A stretch of DNA of 64,000 bases, from positions 62,001-126,000 of the forward strand of contig SVDH01000002.1 in assembly GCA_015057865.1 (NCBI GenBank). Reading direction: 5' to 3'. The notes beneath the pieces were generated by a model. The model was not told the origin of the DNA. It was given only the letters and a program-made list of their open reading frames with translations, and did not search any database. Below, piece after piece: positions 8,862-17,910 of this stretch; positions within the stretch are counted from its first letter, which is position 1; each line of letters opens with the position of its first letter. Origin of the DNA: Lachnospiraceae bacterium (GTDB lineage Bacteria > Bacillota > Clostridia > Lachnospirales > Lachnospiraceae). Both the position numbers and the translations under genes were made by a program.

Positions 8862-9743
8862 GTGTTATTGAAGAAACAGATCGGACGAAACGATCCGTGC
8901 TGGTGTGGCAGCGGGATCAAATATAAAAAATGTCATGCAGATTTTGATCAGAAGATTGAACAGTTTGCCAGACAGGGGGCGTATGTACCGGACAGAGATC
9001 TGATCAAGACGCCGGAGCAGATCGCAGGGATACGGTCATCTGCTGCGATCAACATGGAAGTGCTTGATTATGTAGGAGAGCATATCAGACCCGGCATCTC
9101 AACGGCAGAGATTGACCGCTGGGTCTATGATATCACTACAAAACGCGGCGCGATCCCTGCACCGTTAAACTATGAAGGTTTTCCGAGAAGTGTATGTACC
9201 TCCATTGATGAAGTGGTCTGCCACGGAATTCCGGATGAAAACAGAATCTTAGAAGAAGGCCAGATCATTAATGTCGATGTTTCTACGATCTATCAGGGAT
9301 ACTTTTCTGACTCTTCCCGCATGTATTGCATCGGAGATGTGCCGGCAGAGAAAAAACGTCTGGTAGATGTCGTTAAGCAGAGTATCGAAGTCGGCTTAAA
9401 AGAGGTTAAGCCATGGGGCTTTTTGGGCGATATGGGCCAGGCGGTCCATGAGTTCTGTGAGGCGCAAGGGTACAAGGTGGTTCGTGAGATCGGCGGACAT
9501 GGAATCGGACTGGAGTTTCATGAAGATCCCTATGTCAGCTATGTATCAAAGCGCGGGGAAGAAATGTTAATGGTTCCCGGACTTTGTTTTACGATCGAGC
9601 CGATGGTCAATATGGGTACAGACGAGATCTATGTTGATGCCGATGACGGATGGACCGTCTATACAGCCGACGATATGCCGTCCGCACAATGGGAGATTCA
9701 GCTGGTCGTTACGGAAGACGGATATGAGCTTCTTTGTTGGTAA
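8862..9743 (+). CDS. map: Methionine aminopeptidase with N-terminal SEC-C motif
   Basis: A 293-residue type I methionine aminopeptidase that would remove initiator Met from nascent proteins. The GTG start follows GGAGG by 9 bases. The first 25 residues hold a SEC-C zinc motif, NDPCWCGSGIKYKKCH, as at the SecA C terminus and in ribosome-associated proteins. Catalytic metal ligands are seen in INVDVSTIYQGYFSDSSRM (two Asp), GHGIGLEFHEDP (His) and FTIEPM plus the C-terminal WEIQLVVTEDG (Glu). The SEC-C extension probably aids ribosome docking (inference). Confidence 0.93.
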   Translation: MLLKKQIGRNDPCWCGSGIKYKKCHADFDQKIEQFARQGAYVPDRDLIKTPEQIAGIRSSAAINMEVLDYVGEHIRPGISTAEIDRWVYDITTKRGAIPAPLNYEGFPRSVCTSIDEVVCHGIPDENRILEEGQIINVDVSTIYQGYFSDSSRMYCIGDVPAEKKRLVDVVKQSIEVGLKEVKPWGFLGDMGQAVHEFCEAQGYKVVREIGGHGIGLEFHEDPYVSYVSKRGEEMLMVPGLCFTIEPMVNMGTDEIYVDADDGWTVYTADDMPSAQWEIQLVVTEDGYELLCW

Positions 9744-9760
9744 ACAGGAGAATGTAAACT

Positions 9761-11326
9761 ATGTCAGATACTGAAAAAATGATAGATAATATTGATCAGG
9801 CGCTTGCAGAGCAGGAGAAGAGTCTTCGTGCAGAAGTGGAGACCAGAAATGCACTGATCAGTGAGCCGGAAGCAATGCCGGAACCAATCCCGGAAGAGGA
9901 TGATTTTGTAGAAATCAACCCCTGGGAGGATGTTTATAAGCCGCGTGCACGGGAGCGCAGACAAAAAAGAAGGGGTGAGGAGGTCTCTCTTCCTTATGAT
10001 GAGAATGCGCCCCGCCCGCGACAGAGGGTGATCGAGCATCGTGAAAGACAGGAAGAAAAACGTCTTCAGAAAAAGCGGGAAAAAGAAAAATCCAGAAAGG
10101 CATCCCAGGAAGCAGCTGCAGAGGCAGTCGATGATCTGACACTTTGGGAAGAAGAAGGAAGCGGACGCAAGCTGACCAGGCGCGAGGAACGCAGAAAGCG
10201 TATCATCGAAGAGGCAATGGCGAATGATGATCCTTACAGCAGAGAGTGGCTGACGCCGGATGAGACCAGAGCGATCGAGCACAGGGAAGAACTCCGCAGA
10301 AAGCGGACCGGGAAAAAACCGAAAAAAAGAAGACGTCCGGGCAGGATCGTTTTACTTGTGATCATTATCATCATTGCAGCGTTGGTAGCATCTGGGATCG
10401 GGCTGTATATGACTGGCAAAAACAGTCTGGTCGAGTCAAATATTTCCGCGGTTGAACAGAGAGCACCGGAGGGTGCCGGCGCATCGGGCGGTGCATTAAG
10501 TTATAACGGTGAGACGTATCATTATAATGATAATCTGATCAATATGCTTGTCTTTGGCGTTGGTGAAGAGGTTTCGGCGGATGGAACAGAGCGTTTGGCT
10601 GCAACCGGTATTTTCATTTGGTCTTACGATACCGAAAGCAAGAAAACAAATCTGATCGCTGTTCCCGGGCATATGATGTCAGGTTGTCCTGTCTATGATG
10701 ACAACAATGAATTTGTGCATATGAATGATCAGCAGATCGGTGCTTCTTATGCGAGTGGCGGAACGACGGAATTAAGACGGTATCAGAATGTCGCAACCAG
10801 TGTATCAAACCTGTTTTACGGTCTGCCGATTTCCGGATATCTCGTGATCGATATGACAAAGATCGGTGAAATGAATGATATGGTAGGCGGAATCTCGTTA
10901 CGGGTTCTTGAAGATCTGACAGAGTATGATGCAGCCCTGATCGAGGGTGAGCAGATTGCACTTACAGGTGCGCAGGCATCCGTTTATGTGAATGAGAGAA
11001 GCATCGCGGCAGAATCTGAGTATGCGGCGGAAGCGGGACTGTTGAAACGTCAGATTCAGTATCTACAGGGCTTTATGACAAAGCTGAAGACAGGTATGCT
11101 TTCTCCTTCGAACGGAAAAGAGATGTTAGAGCAGCTCCGTCAGGATACTTATTCCGATATGGAGATTCCGGAATTCATCTATATGTTTGTGACGATGATG
11201 CAGAATGACATGGACGATGAGGCAATCGCGGTACCGGTAATGACAGGTGAAGAAGCATCACAGGAGATCCGTGCGGATCAGGATGCATTATTTGAACAGA
11301 TGTTGACGCTGTTCTATCAAAAATAG
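9761..11326 (+). CDS. LytR-CpsA-Psr-like membrane protein, catalytic motifs degenerate
   Basis: A 521-residue protein with a 190-residue charged cytoplasmic N terminus (many Glu, Arg, Lys), one membrane helix (IVLLVIIIIIAALVASGIGL near 196-216) and an extracellular LCP-like domain. The order and spacing of LCP blocks are kept: NMLVFGVGEE, NLIAVPGHMM, ASYASGGTTELRR, and NERSIAAESEYAAEAGLLKR. The catalytic Asp of the usual GRSDT block and the Arg-Asp of SIPRDT are replaced (ERLAATG, AVPGHM). LCP proteins attach teichoic acids or polysaccharides to peptidoglycan; this one may be inactive. It lies just before an LTA-synthase-like gene, which fits envelope work. Confidence 0.75.
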   Translation: MSDTEKMIDNIDQALAEQEKSLRAEVETRNALISEPEAMPEPIPEEDDFVEINPWEDVYKPRARERRQKRRGEEVSLPYDENAPRPRQRVIEHRERQEEKRLQKKREKEKSRKASQEAAAEAVDDLTLWEEEGSGRKLTRREERRKRIIEEAMANDDPYSREWLTPDETRAIEHREELRRKRTGKKPKKRRRPGRIVLLVIIIIIAALVASGIGLYMTGKNSLVESNISAVEQRAPEGAGASGGALSYNGETYHYNDNLINMLVFGVGEEVSADGTERLAATGIFIWSYDTESKKTNLIAVPGHMMSGCPVYDDNNEFVHMNDQQIGASYASGGTTELRRYQNVATSVSNLFYGLPISGYLVIDMTKIGEMNDMVGGISLRVLEDLTEYDAALIEGEQIALTGAQASVYVNERSIAAESEYAAEAGLLKRQIQYLQGFMTKLKTGMLSPSNGKEMLEQLRQDTYSDMEIPEFIYMFVTMMQNDMDDEAIAVPVMTGEEASQEIRADQDALFEQMLTLFYQK

Positions 11327-11352
11327 ACATGAAGGATTGGACTTAGCTTTCT

Positions 11353-13587
11353 ATGGGGTATTTTAGCAAGGAAAACAGAAAACAGCGGGAAGAAGCAAGA
11401 TATGCAAAGCATGGATATCTGCTTGCATGGGCACCGGATGAACACATTAAGGGCCTGATGCAGTGGCGTTTCGGCAAACGGATCGCAAGATGGATCGGTC
11501 TTGCCGCAACGATCATCATGCTGGTGTTTCTTTTGGTCAATAAGGGCTTGTTCCTGGATGATTATACGTTTTACTACGGTAATATCGTATTCATCTTTGC
11601 ATTACTGGCAGCACCGCTGGCAGGGCTTCTGATCGCGTCAGTTCCGGTTTACGGGACAAAGATCAGACCGTTTGCGGCAACCATCTGTTTTTTCATCATG
11701 CCGATCTTTACGATGCAGATGATGGAATGCTACAACGGAAACTTTGTCTATAACTTCAGCGTTCCGACATTTTTGTTGAATTATGTGACATATCTGTTTT
11801 TCTATCTGCTGGTATATCTGATCTGCAGGCGGTATCACATGACGGTGCTGATCGTAAACATCAGCATCTTTGTGGCCGGGATGATCAACTATTTTATTGA
11901 TTTATTTCGCGGTACGCCGGTCGTGCCGATGGATATCCCGACATTCCGGACGGGAATGGAAGTGGCAGACGGTTACAGCTATTCCTTAAGCTGGCAGCTG
12001 ATCATGGCAGCGATCTGCATGCTTTTGATCTATCTGTTTAACAAGCGGTTTATCCCGTGTATTCCGATCCGGAAGCTGAAATTCAAGATCCTGACCAGAG
12101 TCCTGATCATCGGATGGCTCCTGATCTGCGTGATCACACTGTTCTTTACGGACTTTCTGGCAAATCGCGGATACAAGCCGGACTTCTGGAATCAGAGCCG
12201 AGGCTACCATAATACAGGAACCTGGTTTAACTTCTGCCTGAACTTAAAATACATTCATCCGAGCAAACCGGACGGCTATCATGCGGAAAAAACGGATGAG
12301 ATCCTGGATGCGATGCTGGCAGAATACGGCGTGACCAGAGACGGGGAAACCTCGATCGATATGCTGACCGGGGAAAATACCTATACGCCTGCTGACGGAG
12401 AACATCCGCATGTGATCGCGATCATGAATGAATCGCTTGCGGATCTGCGGACACTTGGCGACCTTGAACTGAATCAGGAGAATATGAAGTTCATAGACAG
12501 CCTGACAGAAAACACCGTAAAGGGAACCCTGGAAGTTCCGGTGTTCGGTGCAGGTACAAGCAATTCCGAATTTGAGTTTATGACCGGTAACTCGATCACA
12601 TTTTTGCCGGCCGGATCCAATGTATATCAGTCTTATATTAAGAATCCGATCCCGTCAATATTATCAATGCTCACGGAACAGGGATATTCAAATATCACAT
12701 TCCATCCGTATTATGCGGCTGGGTGGAACCGGATCGCTGTATATAATTACATGGGATTCTCTGATTTTATCAGTATTGAAGACTTTATCGATCAGGAGAT
12801 CATTGATGAATATCTGGATACCAATGATGCGATTGAATTTGAACGCAATCTGAAAGAACGGTATCCGGACAGAGATATGCTGCTTCGCCGGTTTGTCAGT
12901 GATGCATATGACTATCAGATGGTCGAAGAGATGTTTGAGGAGAGGGAAGCAGGAAAACCGTTTTTCATCCTGAATGTCACAATGCAGAACCACGGCGGGT
13001 ATGCGATGTCCTATCCGAATTTTACGGAGGATGTCTGGCCGACAAACTTAAACGGAAGCTATCCGAAAGCAAAGAGATATCTCTCACTTGTCAAGGATTC
13101 GGATGAGGCATTTCAGAGTCTGGTAAAATATTTTGAAAATGTGGACGAACCGACGATCATCTGTATGTTCGGCGATCATCAGCCATCGATCGAGGATGAG
13201 TTCTACGAGGAACTGTATGATGTCAATGATCTGGATGAACTGTCGGATATCCAGACGCAGGACCGTTATTCGACACCATTTATCATCTGGGCAAACTATG
13301 ATATCCCGGAGGTGACGATTGACCGGATGAGCTGTAACTATCTGTCAACTCTTCTTTGCCAGCTGGCAGGCGTTGAACTGACACCGTATCAGAAGTATCT
13401 GGCATGCCTGCATGAAAAGCTGCCGGTCATTGATACGGTTGGCTATATGGATGCAGAGGGAACAGTATATCATTATAATAAAGAATCAGAGTACACAGAT
13501 CTGATCAACCAATATCAGTGTTTGGAGTACAATGCAGTCATTGATGTGGCGCACAGAAACGAAGCATTGTTCAAGATCGCACAATGA
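11353..13587 (+). CDS. LTA synthase-family phosphoglycerol transferase
   Basis: A 744-residue membrane sulfatase-superfamily enzyme. About seven hydrophobic helices occupy residues 35-270, and an extracellular sulfatase-fold domain follows. The nucleophile block GAGTSNSEFEFMTGNS contains the Thr used by LtaS; ILNVTMQNHGGY and CMFGDHQPS give the other metal ligands. Such enzymes polymerise glycerol-phosphate or decorate membrane glycans. No strong Shine-Dalgarno stands at the usual distance (AAGGA about 15 bases upstream). It is preceded by the LCP-like gene and followed by the sirtuin. Confidence 0.85.
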   Translation: MGYFSKENRKQREEARYAKHGYLLAWAPDEHIKGLMQWRFGKRIARWIGLAATIIMLVFLLVNKGLFLDDYTFYYGNIVFIFALLAAPLAGLLIASVPVYGTKIRPFAATICFFIMPIFTMQMMECYNGNFVYNFSVPTFLLNYVTYLFFYLLVYLICRRYHMTVLIVNISIFVAGMINYFIDLFRGTPVVPMDIPTFRTGMEVADGYSYSLSWQLIMAAICMLLIYLFNKRFIPCIPIRKLKFKILTRVLIIGWLLICVITLFFTDFLANRGYKPDFWNQSRGYHNTGTWFNFCLNLKYIHPSKPDGYHAEKTDEILDAMLAEYGVTRDGETSIDMLTGENTYTPADGEHPHVIAIMNESLADLRTLGDLELNQENMKFIDSLTENTVKGTLEVPVFGAGTSNSEFEFMTGNSITFLPAGSNVYQSYIKNPIPSILSMLTEQGYSNITFHPYYAAGWNRIAVYNYMGFSDFISIEDFIDQEIIDEYLDTNDAIEFERNLKERYPDRDMLLRRFVSDAYDYQMVEEMFEEREAGKPFFILNVTMQNHGGYAMSYPNFTEDVWPTNLNGSYPKAKRYLSLVKDSDEAFQSLVKYFENVDEPTIICMFGDHQPSIEDEFYEELYDVNDLDELSDIQTQDRYSTPFIIWANYDIPEVTIDRMSCNYLSTLLCQLAGVELTPYQKYLACLHEKLPVIDTVGYMDAEGTVYHYNKESEYTDLINQYQCLEYNAVIDVAHRNEALFKIAQ

Positions 13588-13624
13588 CGGAAGGCGTATG
13601 CGCCGTCATGGAAAGGAGGTAGCT

Positions 13625-14347
13625 ATGGAAAAAATCGAAACGTTAAAACAATGGGTAAAGGAATCTGACAACATTGTATTTTTCGGTGGAGCCGGTGTGT
13701 CGACAGAAAGCGGAATCCCGGATTTTCGAAGTGTGGATGGTCTGTATAACCAGACATATGATTACCCGCCGGAGCAGATTTTAAGCCATACCTTCTTTAT
13801 GAGAAAACCGGATGAGTTTTACCGTTTTTATCACGACAAAATGCTCATCGACGGTGCCAAGCCGAATGCAGCCCATCTGAAGCTGGCAGAGCTTGAGGCG
13901 GCCGGAAAACTAAAAGCTGTTGTCACACAGAATATTGACGGTCTGCATCAGGATGCAGGAAGCAAAAATGTGTTGGAGCTGCACGGAAGTGTCCTTCGCA
14001 ACTATTGCATGAAATGTCATAAATTCTTTGATGTGGATTATATTAAAAAAACACCCGGCATTCCGACCTGTGATGCCTGCGGCGGTATGATCAAACCGGA
14101 TGTCGTGCTGTACGAAGAAGGTTTGGATATGGATACGATGGATGCGGCGGTAAATGCGATCAAAAACGCGGATGTTCTGATCATCGGCGGTACCAGTCTC
14201 GTCGTATATCCGGCAGCCGGGCTGGTCGATTACTATCGCGGCAACAAGCTGGTCCTCGTGAACAAGTCACAGACCGGTATGGATTCCCGTGCGGATCTTG
14301 TAATCTATGACTCGATCGGTAAGGTATTTTCGCAGTTGGAAGTCTAG
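13625..14347 (+). CDS. NAD-dependent protein deacylase (sirtuin)
   Basis: A 240-residue class of SIR2 deacylase. GGAGVSTESGIPDFRS, TQNIDGLHQDAG, the catalytic His in LELHGSV, two CxxC zinc pairs (CMKC and CDAC) and GGTSLVVYPAAG are all present. The ATG at 13625 follows a near-perfect AAAGGAGGT; the longer frame from 13532 overlaps the previous gene without a site. It ends overlapping the convergent C39 gene by 4 bases. Confidence 0.95.
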   Translation: MEKIETLKQWVKESDNIVFFGGAGVSTESGIPDFRSVDGLYNQTYDYPPEQILSHTFFMRKPDEFYRFYHDKMLIDGAKPNAAHLKLAELEAAGKLKAVVTQNIDGLHQDAGSKNVLELHGSVLRNYCMKCHKFFDVDYIKKTPGIPTCDACGGMIKPDVVLYEEGLDMDTMDAAVNAIKNADVLIIGGTSLVVYPAAGLVDYYRGNKLVLVNKSQTGMDSRADLVIYDSIGKVFSQLEV

Positions 14348-14946
14348 ATAATATACATATTTTCAAAGGGTTCTCTGCCGATGATCAGAGCTTCCCTTGT
14401 CCACAGTTCACCCATGGAATAATAATCTCTCCCGGTATTCTCCAGTACGGATACCGGGAGAATCACGTTATGGGAAAGCGGATGATGGATGACTGGCTCG
14501 ATGCCGGGGCGGTCCACTTCGTTTCCCTTGTAGTAGGGATCAAAGGCACAGATGCCTTTTTCGCAGATTCCTGTCAACAGAATATAATGTCCTTCGCCAT
14601 GAAAGACATGCAAAACAACAGCGTCGCCCTGATGCAGTGCGGAAATGATCTTTCCGTCCTCTGACAGGGTGACGTTTTCTCTTTCCAGATACTCTCCGCG
14701 CGCGGGAAGCAGTCCCGCAAAGCGGAGCTCGTTTAACCAGGAACCGAAATAGCGGATCGCAGCGCCGCTCGTGCCACTCATGCCACAGTGACCTTCCTTG
14801 TTATAGCTGTCGAGTGTACAAATGCCGATATGACGTACCAGATCCGGTGGGATCTCTTCCCGGTCAAACAGGTAGATGATGGCATTCAGCATGGTGGTTG
14901 GACCGCAGTCGTAGCGGGTCGCCTGGTATCTGAGTGGGGATTTCAT
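14344..14946 (-). CDS. C39-like papain-fold cysteine peptidase
   Basis: A 200-residue cytoplasmic protein with no signal peptide. RYDCGPTTMLNAI holds the probable catalytic Cys, GEGHYILLTGI the His and FDPYYKG the Asp, the order found in C39 peptidases. The start at 14946 has GGAGGA 7 bases upstream, better than the ATG at 14961. It follows the amidotransferase gene by 18 bases on the same strand. Substrate unknown; not part of a visible bacteriocin exporter. Confidence 0.75.
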   Translation of the reverse strand: MKSPLRYQATRYDCGPTTMLNAIIYLFDREEIPPDLVRHIGICTLDSYNKEGHCGMSGTSGAAIRYFGSWLNELRFAGLLPARGEYLERENVTLSEDGKIISALHQGDAVVLHVFHGEGHYILLTGICEKGICAFDPYYKGNEVDRPGIEPVIHHPLSHNVILPVSVLENTGRDYYSMGELWTREALIIGREPFENMYII

Positions 14947-14964
14947 AGGGTGTTCCTCCATCGA

Positions 14965-15741
14965 TCACAATGTCGCAAAGGCAGTATACAGATATTGCAG
15001 CTGTTCCTCGGTAAATGTAAAGGTGTGTCCGTGATCGGTGCCGACAGCAACGCAGGCACCGTTTTGATAAGCATGCAGCCGGTTTTTCGGAAAAGGTTTC
15101 CATCGTTCCTTTACCAGCAGCGGTTGTGTGGAAAAGATCACGGAATCGTCGTCCTCCAGATAGTAGAGGGAGTCGATAAAGTTACTGTGTACATAAAGAT
15201 ATTCGCCGTCGTGCAGCAGGAAGTTTAGCTTGCTTCCGTCTGAGACCCTACAGGTGATCTGATCAAGTATGGCGAAACGTTCTTCAAAAGAGAGGGCACG
15301 TTCTTTCTGCCCAATCTGCTGATCCATAAGATCCAGGATATGAAGCATAAGCTGCTCGCTGTCCGTTGTTCCGATCTGTGTGGAGGAATACCGGCTTAAA
15401 AAAGAAGCACCAAACAGTGTGCCGTTATGGATCAGAACCCATTGTCTTCCGGATGCATCATAGCCTGCAAACGGGTGACAGTTCTCATATACAGAATAGC
15501 CGACCGTTGCCAGACGGATGTGCGCAAGCATGTCGCCGGTCTGATCCAGACACCGTAAGCGTTCTTTCAGATATCTGCTGTCAAGTGCTTTTACAGGCTC
15601 TTTTTCAATCGAGGCATATCTGTTATGAAATACAGCGATGCCCCAGCCGCTATGGTGTTCTTTGCTATGCGTAAAAAAAGAACGCAAAAGCTCATTTGCA
15701 GGATATGTTGTTTTTGTACTGATTCCAAATAATTCACACAT
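14965..15741 (-). CDS. Class II glutamine amidotransferase-like protein (YafJ type)
   Basis: A 258-residue N-terminal-nucleophile hydrolase-fold protein. It starts MCELFGIST with Cys2 as the likely nucleophile, followed by HSGWGIAVF, HIRLATVG and HPFAG...WVLIHNGTLFG, the standard GATase-II blocks. It lacks a partner synthase domain, so the acceptor is unknown; it may act as a simple glutaminase or gamma-glutamyl hydrolase. Probably co-transcribed with the C39-like gene. Confidence 0.85.
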   Translation of the reverse strand: MCELFGISTKTTYPANELLRSFFTHSKEHHSGWGIAVFHNRYASIEKEPVKALDSRYLKERLRCLDQTGDMLAHIRLATVGYSVYENCHPFAGYDASGRQWVLIHNGTLFGASFLSRYSSTQIGTTDSEQLMLHILDLMDQQIGQKERALSFEERFAILDQITCRVSDGSKLNFLLHDGEYLYVHSNFIDSLYYLEDDDSVIFSTQPLLVKERWKPFPKNRLHAYQNGACVAVGTDHGHTFTFTEEQLQYLYTAFATL

Positions 15742-15780
15742 TTGATCGCTCTATATTTTTTTTGCCGGAAGATGTTTCGC

Positions 15781-15808
15781 TTGTGTTTTCTGATCTTTAT
15801 GTTATAAT
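15781..15808 (+). promoter_or_regulatory. Promoter of the ECF S-component gene
   Basis: TTGTGT, a 16-base spacer and a perfect TATAAT. It would start transcription near 15815, about 180 bases before the first ATG. Confidence 0.6.
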
Positions 15809-15814
15809 ACAACC

Positions 15815-15997
15815 CATATTGCATACGAATATAGTAGGTTATTAGTTAAGATATCATATGACAACAAAATATTCAATGGTTAATTACAAGAAGCTCATGC
15901 ATTCGATTCCTGCCCTATTTGACGATAAGAGGGTAAGGTAGTAATATGGGGAAACAAAACCGGCTTAATATGTCACTTTGGAGAGCCGGCGGATGAG
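15815..15997 (+). promoter_or_regulatory. Long 5' leader before ECF transporter gene, possible cis-RNA
   Basis: About 180 untranslated bases precede the S-component gene. They include a GAATAT/ATATTC pairing near 15827-15871 and a hairpin CCGGCT/AGCCGG (15960-15965 with 15984-15989) close to the start codon. No TPP, FMN, cobalamin, THF, preQ1 or lysine riboswitch core was recognised. ECF S-component genes often have vitamin-sensing leaders, so an unrecognised one is possible. Confidence 0.35.
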
Positions 15998-16591
15998 ATG
16001 CTTTATCGAAAGGGTATTATTTTGGAGAAGCAGAAACTGACAACAAAACAGATTGCCTTTACTGCCATGTTTGCGGCATTGGTCTTGATGGCGACATATG
16101 TGTTTAAGATCCCGACACCGACATTTGGATATGTTCATGTCGGGGATGGCTTCGTGCTGCTTGCAGGCATCTTTTTGGGGCCCGGACTCGGCGCGCTGGC
16201 GTCGGGGATCGGATCCGCACTGTCAGATCTGATCGGCGGATATGCGATCTGGGTGCCGGGCACGTTTGTCATTAAGTTTTTGACAGCATTGATTGCAGCA
16301 GTGCTGTACCGGTTTCTGAAAAAAAGGGTCAAAAAGACAAAGCTGGGTGTTTCCGTTCCGTCTGTGATCGTTTCCGGTATCGTCGGTGAGATCGTGATGA
16401 TCTTTGGTTATTTCCTGTATAATATCCTGATCATTTCTTTGACAAACGGTTCTTTTACGGGAGCCGGACTGGCATCTGCAGTAACACTTTCTGTCACAGA
16501 AATCCCGTTTAATATCGTACAGGGAGCTGTGGGCATCGTGATTGCGTCATTACTGGCACCGGTGTTTGCAAAATTGAAAATGTCCCGTTGA
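15998..16591 (+). CDS. ECF transporter S-component (substrate-specific membrane subunit)
   Basis: A 197-residue integral membrane protein with about six hydrophobic segments. The block FGYVHVGDGFVLLAGIFLGP is typical of S-components that bind vitamins and dock on a shared EcfA-A'-T module. No energising subunit is nearby, so it would use a module encoded elsewhere. The start is uncertain: ATG at 15998 has a weak site, while TTG at 16022 has AAAGGGT 7 bases upstream and gives MEKQKLTTKQ. Substrate not assigned. Confidence 0.85.
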   Translation: MLYRKGIILEKQKLTTKQIAFTAMFAALVLMATYVFKIPTPTFGYVHVGDGFVLLAGIFLGPGLGALASGIGSALSDLIGGYAIWVPGTFVIKFLTALIAAVLYRFLKKRVKKTKLGVSVPSVIVSGIVGEIVMIFGYFLYNILIISLTNGSFTGAGLASAVTLSVTEIPFNIVQGAVGIVIASLLAPVFAKLKMSR

Positions 16592-16679
16592 ACCGGCGTA
16601 TTTTTGGTGGTAAGATGATTGCATCAGATATGTTTAAACTATTTTAAATAGATGTATTTTATCACAGGAGGGATACGAA

Positions 16680-17678
16680 ATGGGTTTGTTTAATCGTAAC
16701 TCGGAACCGTCTGAACGGCAGATTCAGAAGCAGGAAGACTTTGTGCTGGAACGTGAGCGCATCGAGGAGCTTGCAGATCATATTTATACAGATGAAAAGA
16801 TGAAATATGTGCTGGCATATGATGAAGATACGCTGATCTATGAGCATGGACGCAAGCATCAGGAATATACACTGGATGATACGACGGCGATCAGTTACAT
16901 CTGCGGTGATGGCCTGATGGCAACAAGAGAACTGGCCATCTGGTGCCAGAACATGAAGGATAAGAAGAGTGGGATCCATGCCTCCTATAAGATCGATGGC
17001 AGCATTTCGTTCTCGAAAAAAGAGAGTGACGCGTTCTTCCATCTTTTCCATGACATCAAGAGCTGTCTGGACGGGCAGATGATCTTCTTTACACCGGAGA
17101 AAGCGTTCCGTGAGATCGCGTTTGATGATACGGACCGTGTTCTGAAGTTTGATGAAGGAAAGAAAGCCCGTTTCATCCGTTATGAGGATATCATCGGCGC
17201 AGATCTGGATACAACCACGAGAACCATTGCAACGGAAAAAGCACATCTTGGCCGTGCGCTGGTTTCCGGAACCTATGGGGACAATGGTGCAAGAGGCAAT
17301 CAGGAATCCAACAGTGAGACATTTGTAGAATATTATGATCTGGTTTTGTATCTGGAAGATGCCAGCGTTGTATTTGTGAAAAAACGCTATGAAGAAGATG
17401 AAGGATCTGACATCAAGGAGATCTTCCGTCTGATTGGTAAGATTATCGAAGAAAACGGTGTGGTGACAGAAGTGGATAATCCGATCACTGCCGTAGAAGT
17501 CGTAGAAGAAGACGTTGAGTCAGAAGTCGTATCCGAACTTCCGCAGAATGACGCAGGCGCACTGCCGGCGCCGGATGCATGGACCTGTGAATGCGGCGCC
17601 TCCAATACAGGCAAGTTCTGTGAGACCTGCGGGAAGGCAAAGCCGGAAGACGATGATGATCTGGTGATTATAGAATAA
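16680..17678 (+). CDS. Uncharacterised protein with C-terminal zinc ribbon
   Basis: A 332-residue soluble acidic protein. Residues 1-290 have no motif recognised here; regions near 120-260 alternate beta-like stretches (AREIAFDDTDRVLKF, RFIRYEDIIGADL) resembling PH-like folds, which is only a guess. An acidic linker leads to a C-terminal zinc ribbon with CECG and CETCGKAKP pairs and the acidic tail DDDDLVIIE. The start has AGGAGGG 8 bases upstream. Function unknown. Confidence 0.7.
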   Translation: MGLFNRNSEPSERQIQKQEDFVLERERIEELADHIYTDEKMKYVLAYDEDTLIYEHGRKHQEYTLDDTTAISYICGDGLMATRELAIWCQNMKDKKSGIHASYKIDGSISFSKKESDAFFHLFHDIKSCLDGQMIFFTPEKAFREIAFDDTDRVLKFDEGKKARFIRYEDIIGADLDTTTRTIATEKAHLGRALVSGTYGDNGARGNQESNSETFVEYYDLVLYLEDASVVFVKKRYEEDEGSDIKEIFRLIGKIIEENGVVTEVDNPITAVEVVEEDVESEVVSELPQNDAGALPAPDAWTCECGASNTGKFCETCGKAKPEDDDDLVIIE

Positions 17679-17840
17679 GCGGCAGATTTTCTTATGTCGG
17701 GGCGGTTACCGCTTCACATAAAGTTACGATTCGCATAACCACCCTTGCTCATGCGAAAATCCCGCTGCAAATTCGGCAGCTTTACTACCGCTGACGCGGC
17801 GGATTTTCTTATGATCGGGCGGTTACTGCTTCGCAAAAAA
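17679..17840. repeat. REP-like direct and inverted repeat cluster
   Basis: Two 45-base direct copies (17679-17723 and 17796-17840) agree at about 37 of 45 positions, sharing GATTTTCTTATG and CGGTTAC. Between them 17751-17769 is an inverted relative of the same core. A perfect 11-base inverted pair GTTACGATTCG links 17723-17733 with 17898-17908. No coding frame is supported here. The arrangement resembles palindromic intergenic repeats. Confidence 0.6.
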
Positions 17841-17844
17841 TAAT

Positions 17845-17887
17845 AAAAACGCCTTTTCCTTATGCGAGCATAGGAGAAGGCGTTTTT
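17845..17887. terminator. Bidirectional terminator between zinc-ribbon gene and ctfB
   Basis: A 16-bp stem (17845-17860 with 17872-17887, one wobble) around an 11-base loop, flanked by A-runs and T-runs on the two sides. It fits termination of both converging genes. Confidence 0.85.
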
Positions 17888-17910
17888 ACCATTTTTACGA
17901 ATCGTAACTC

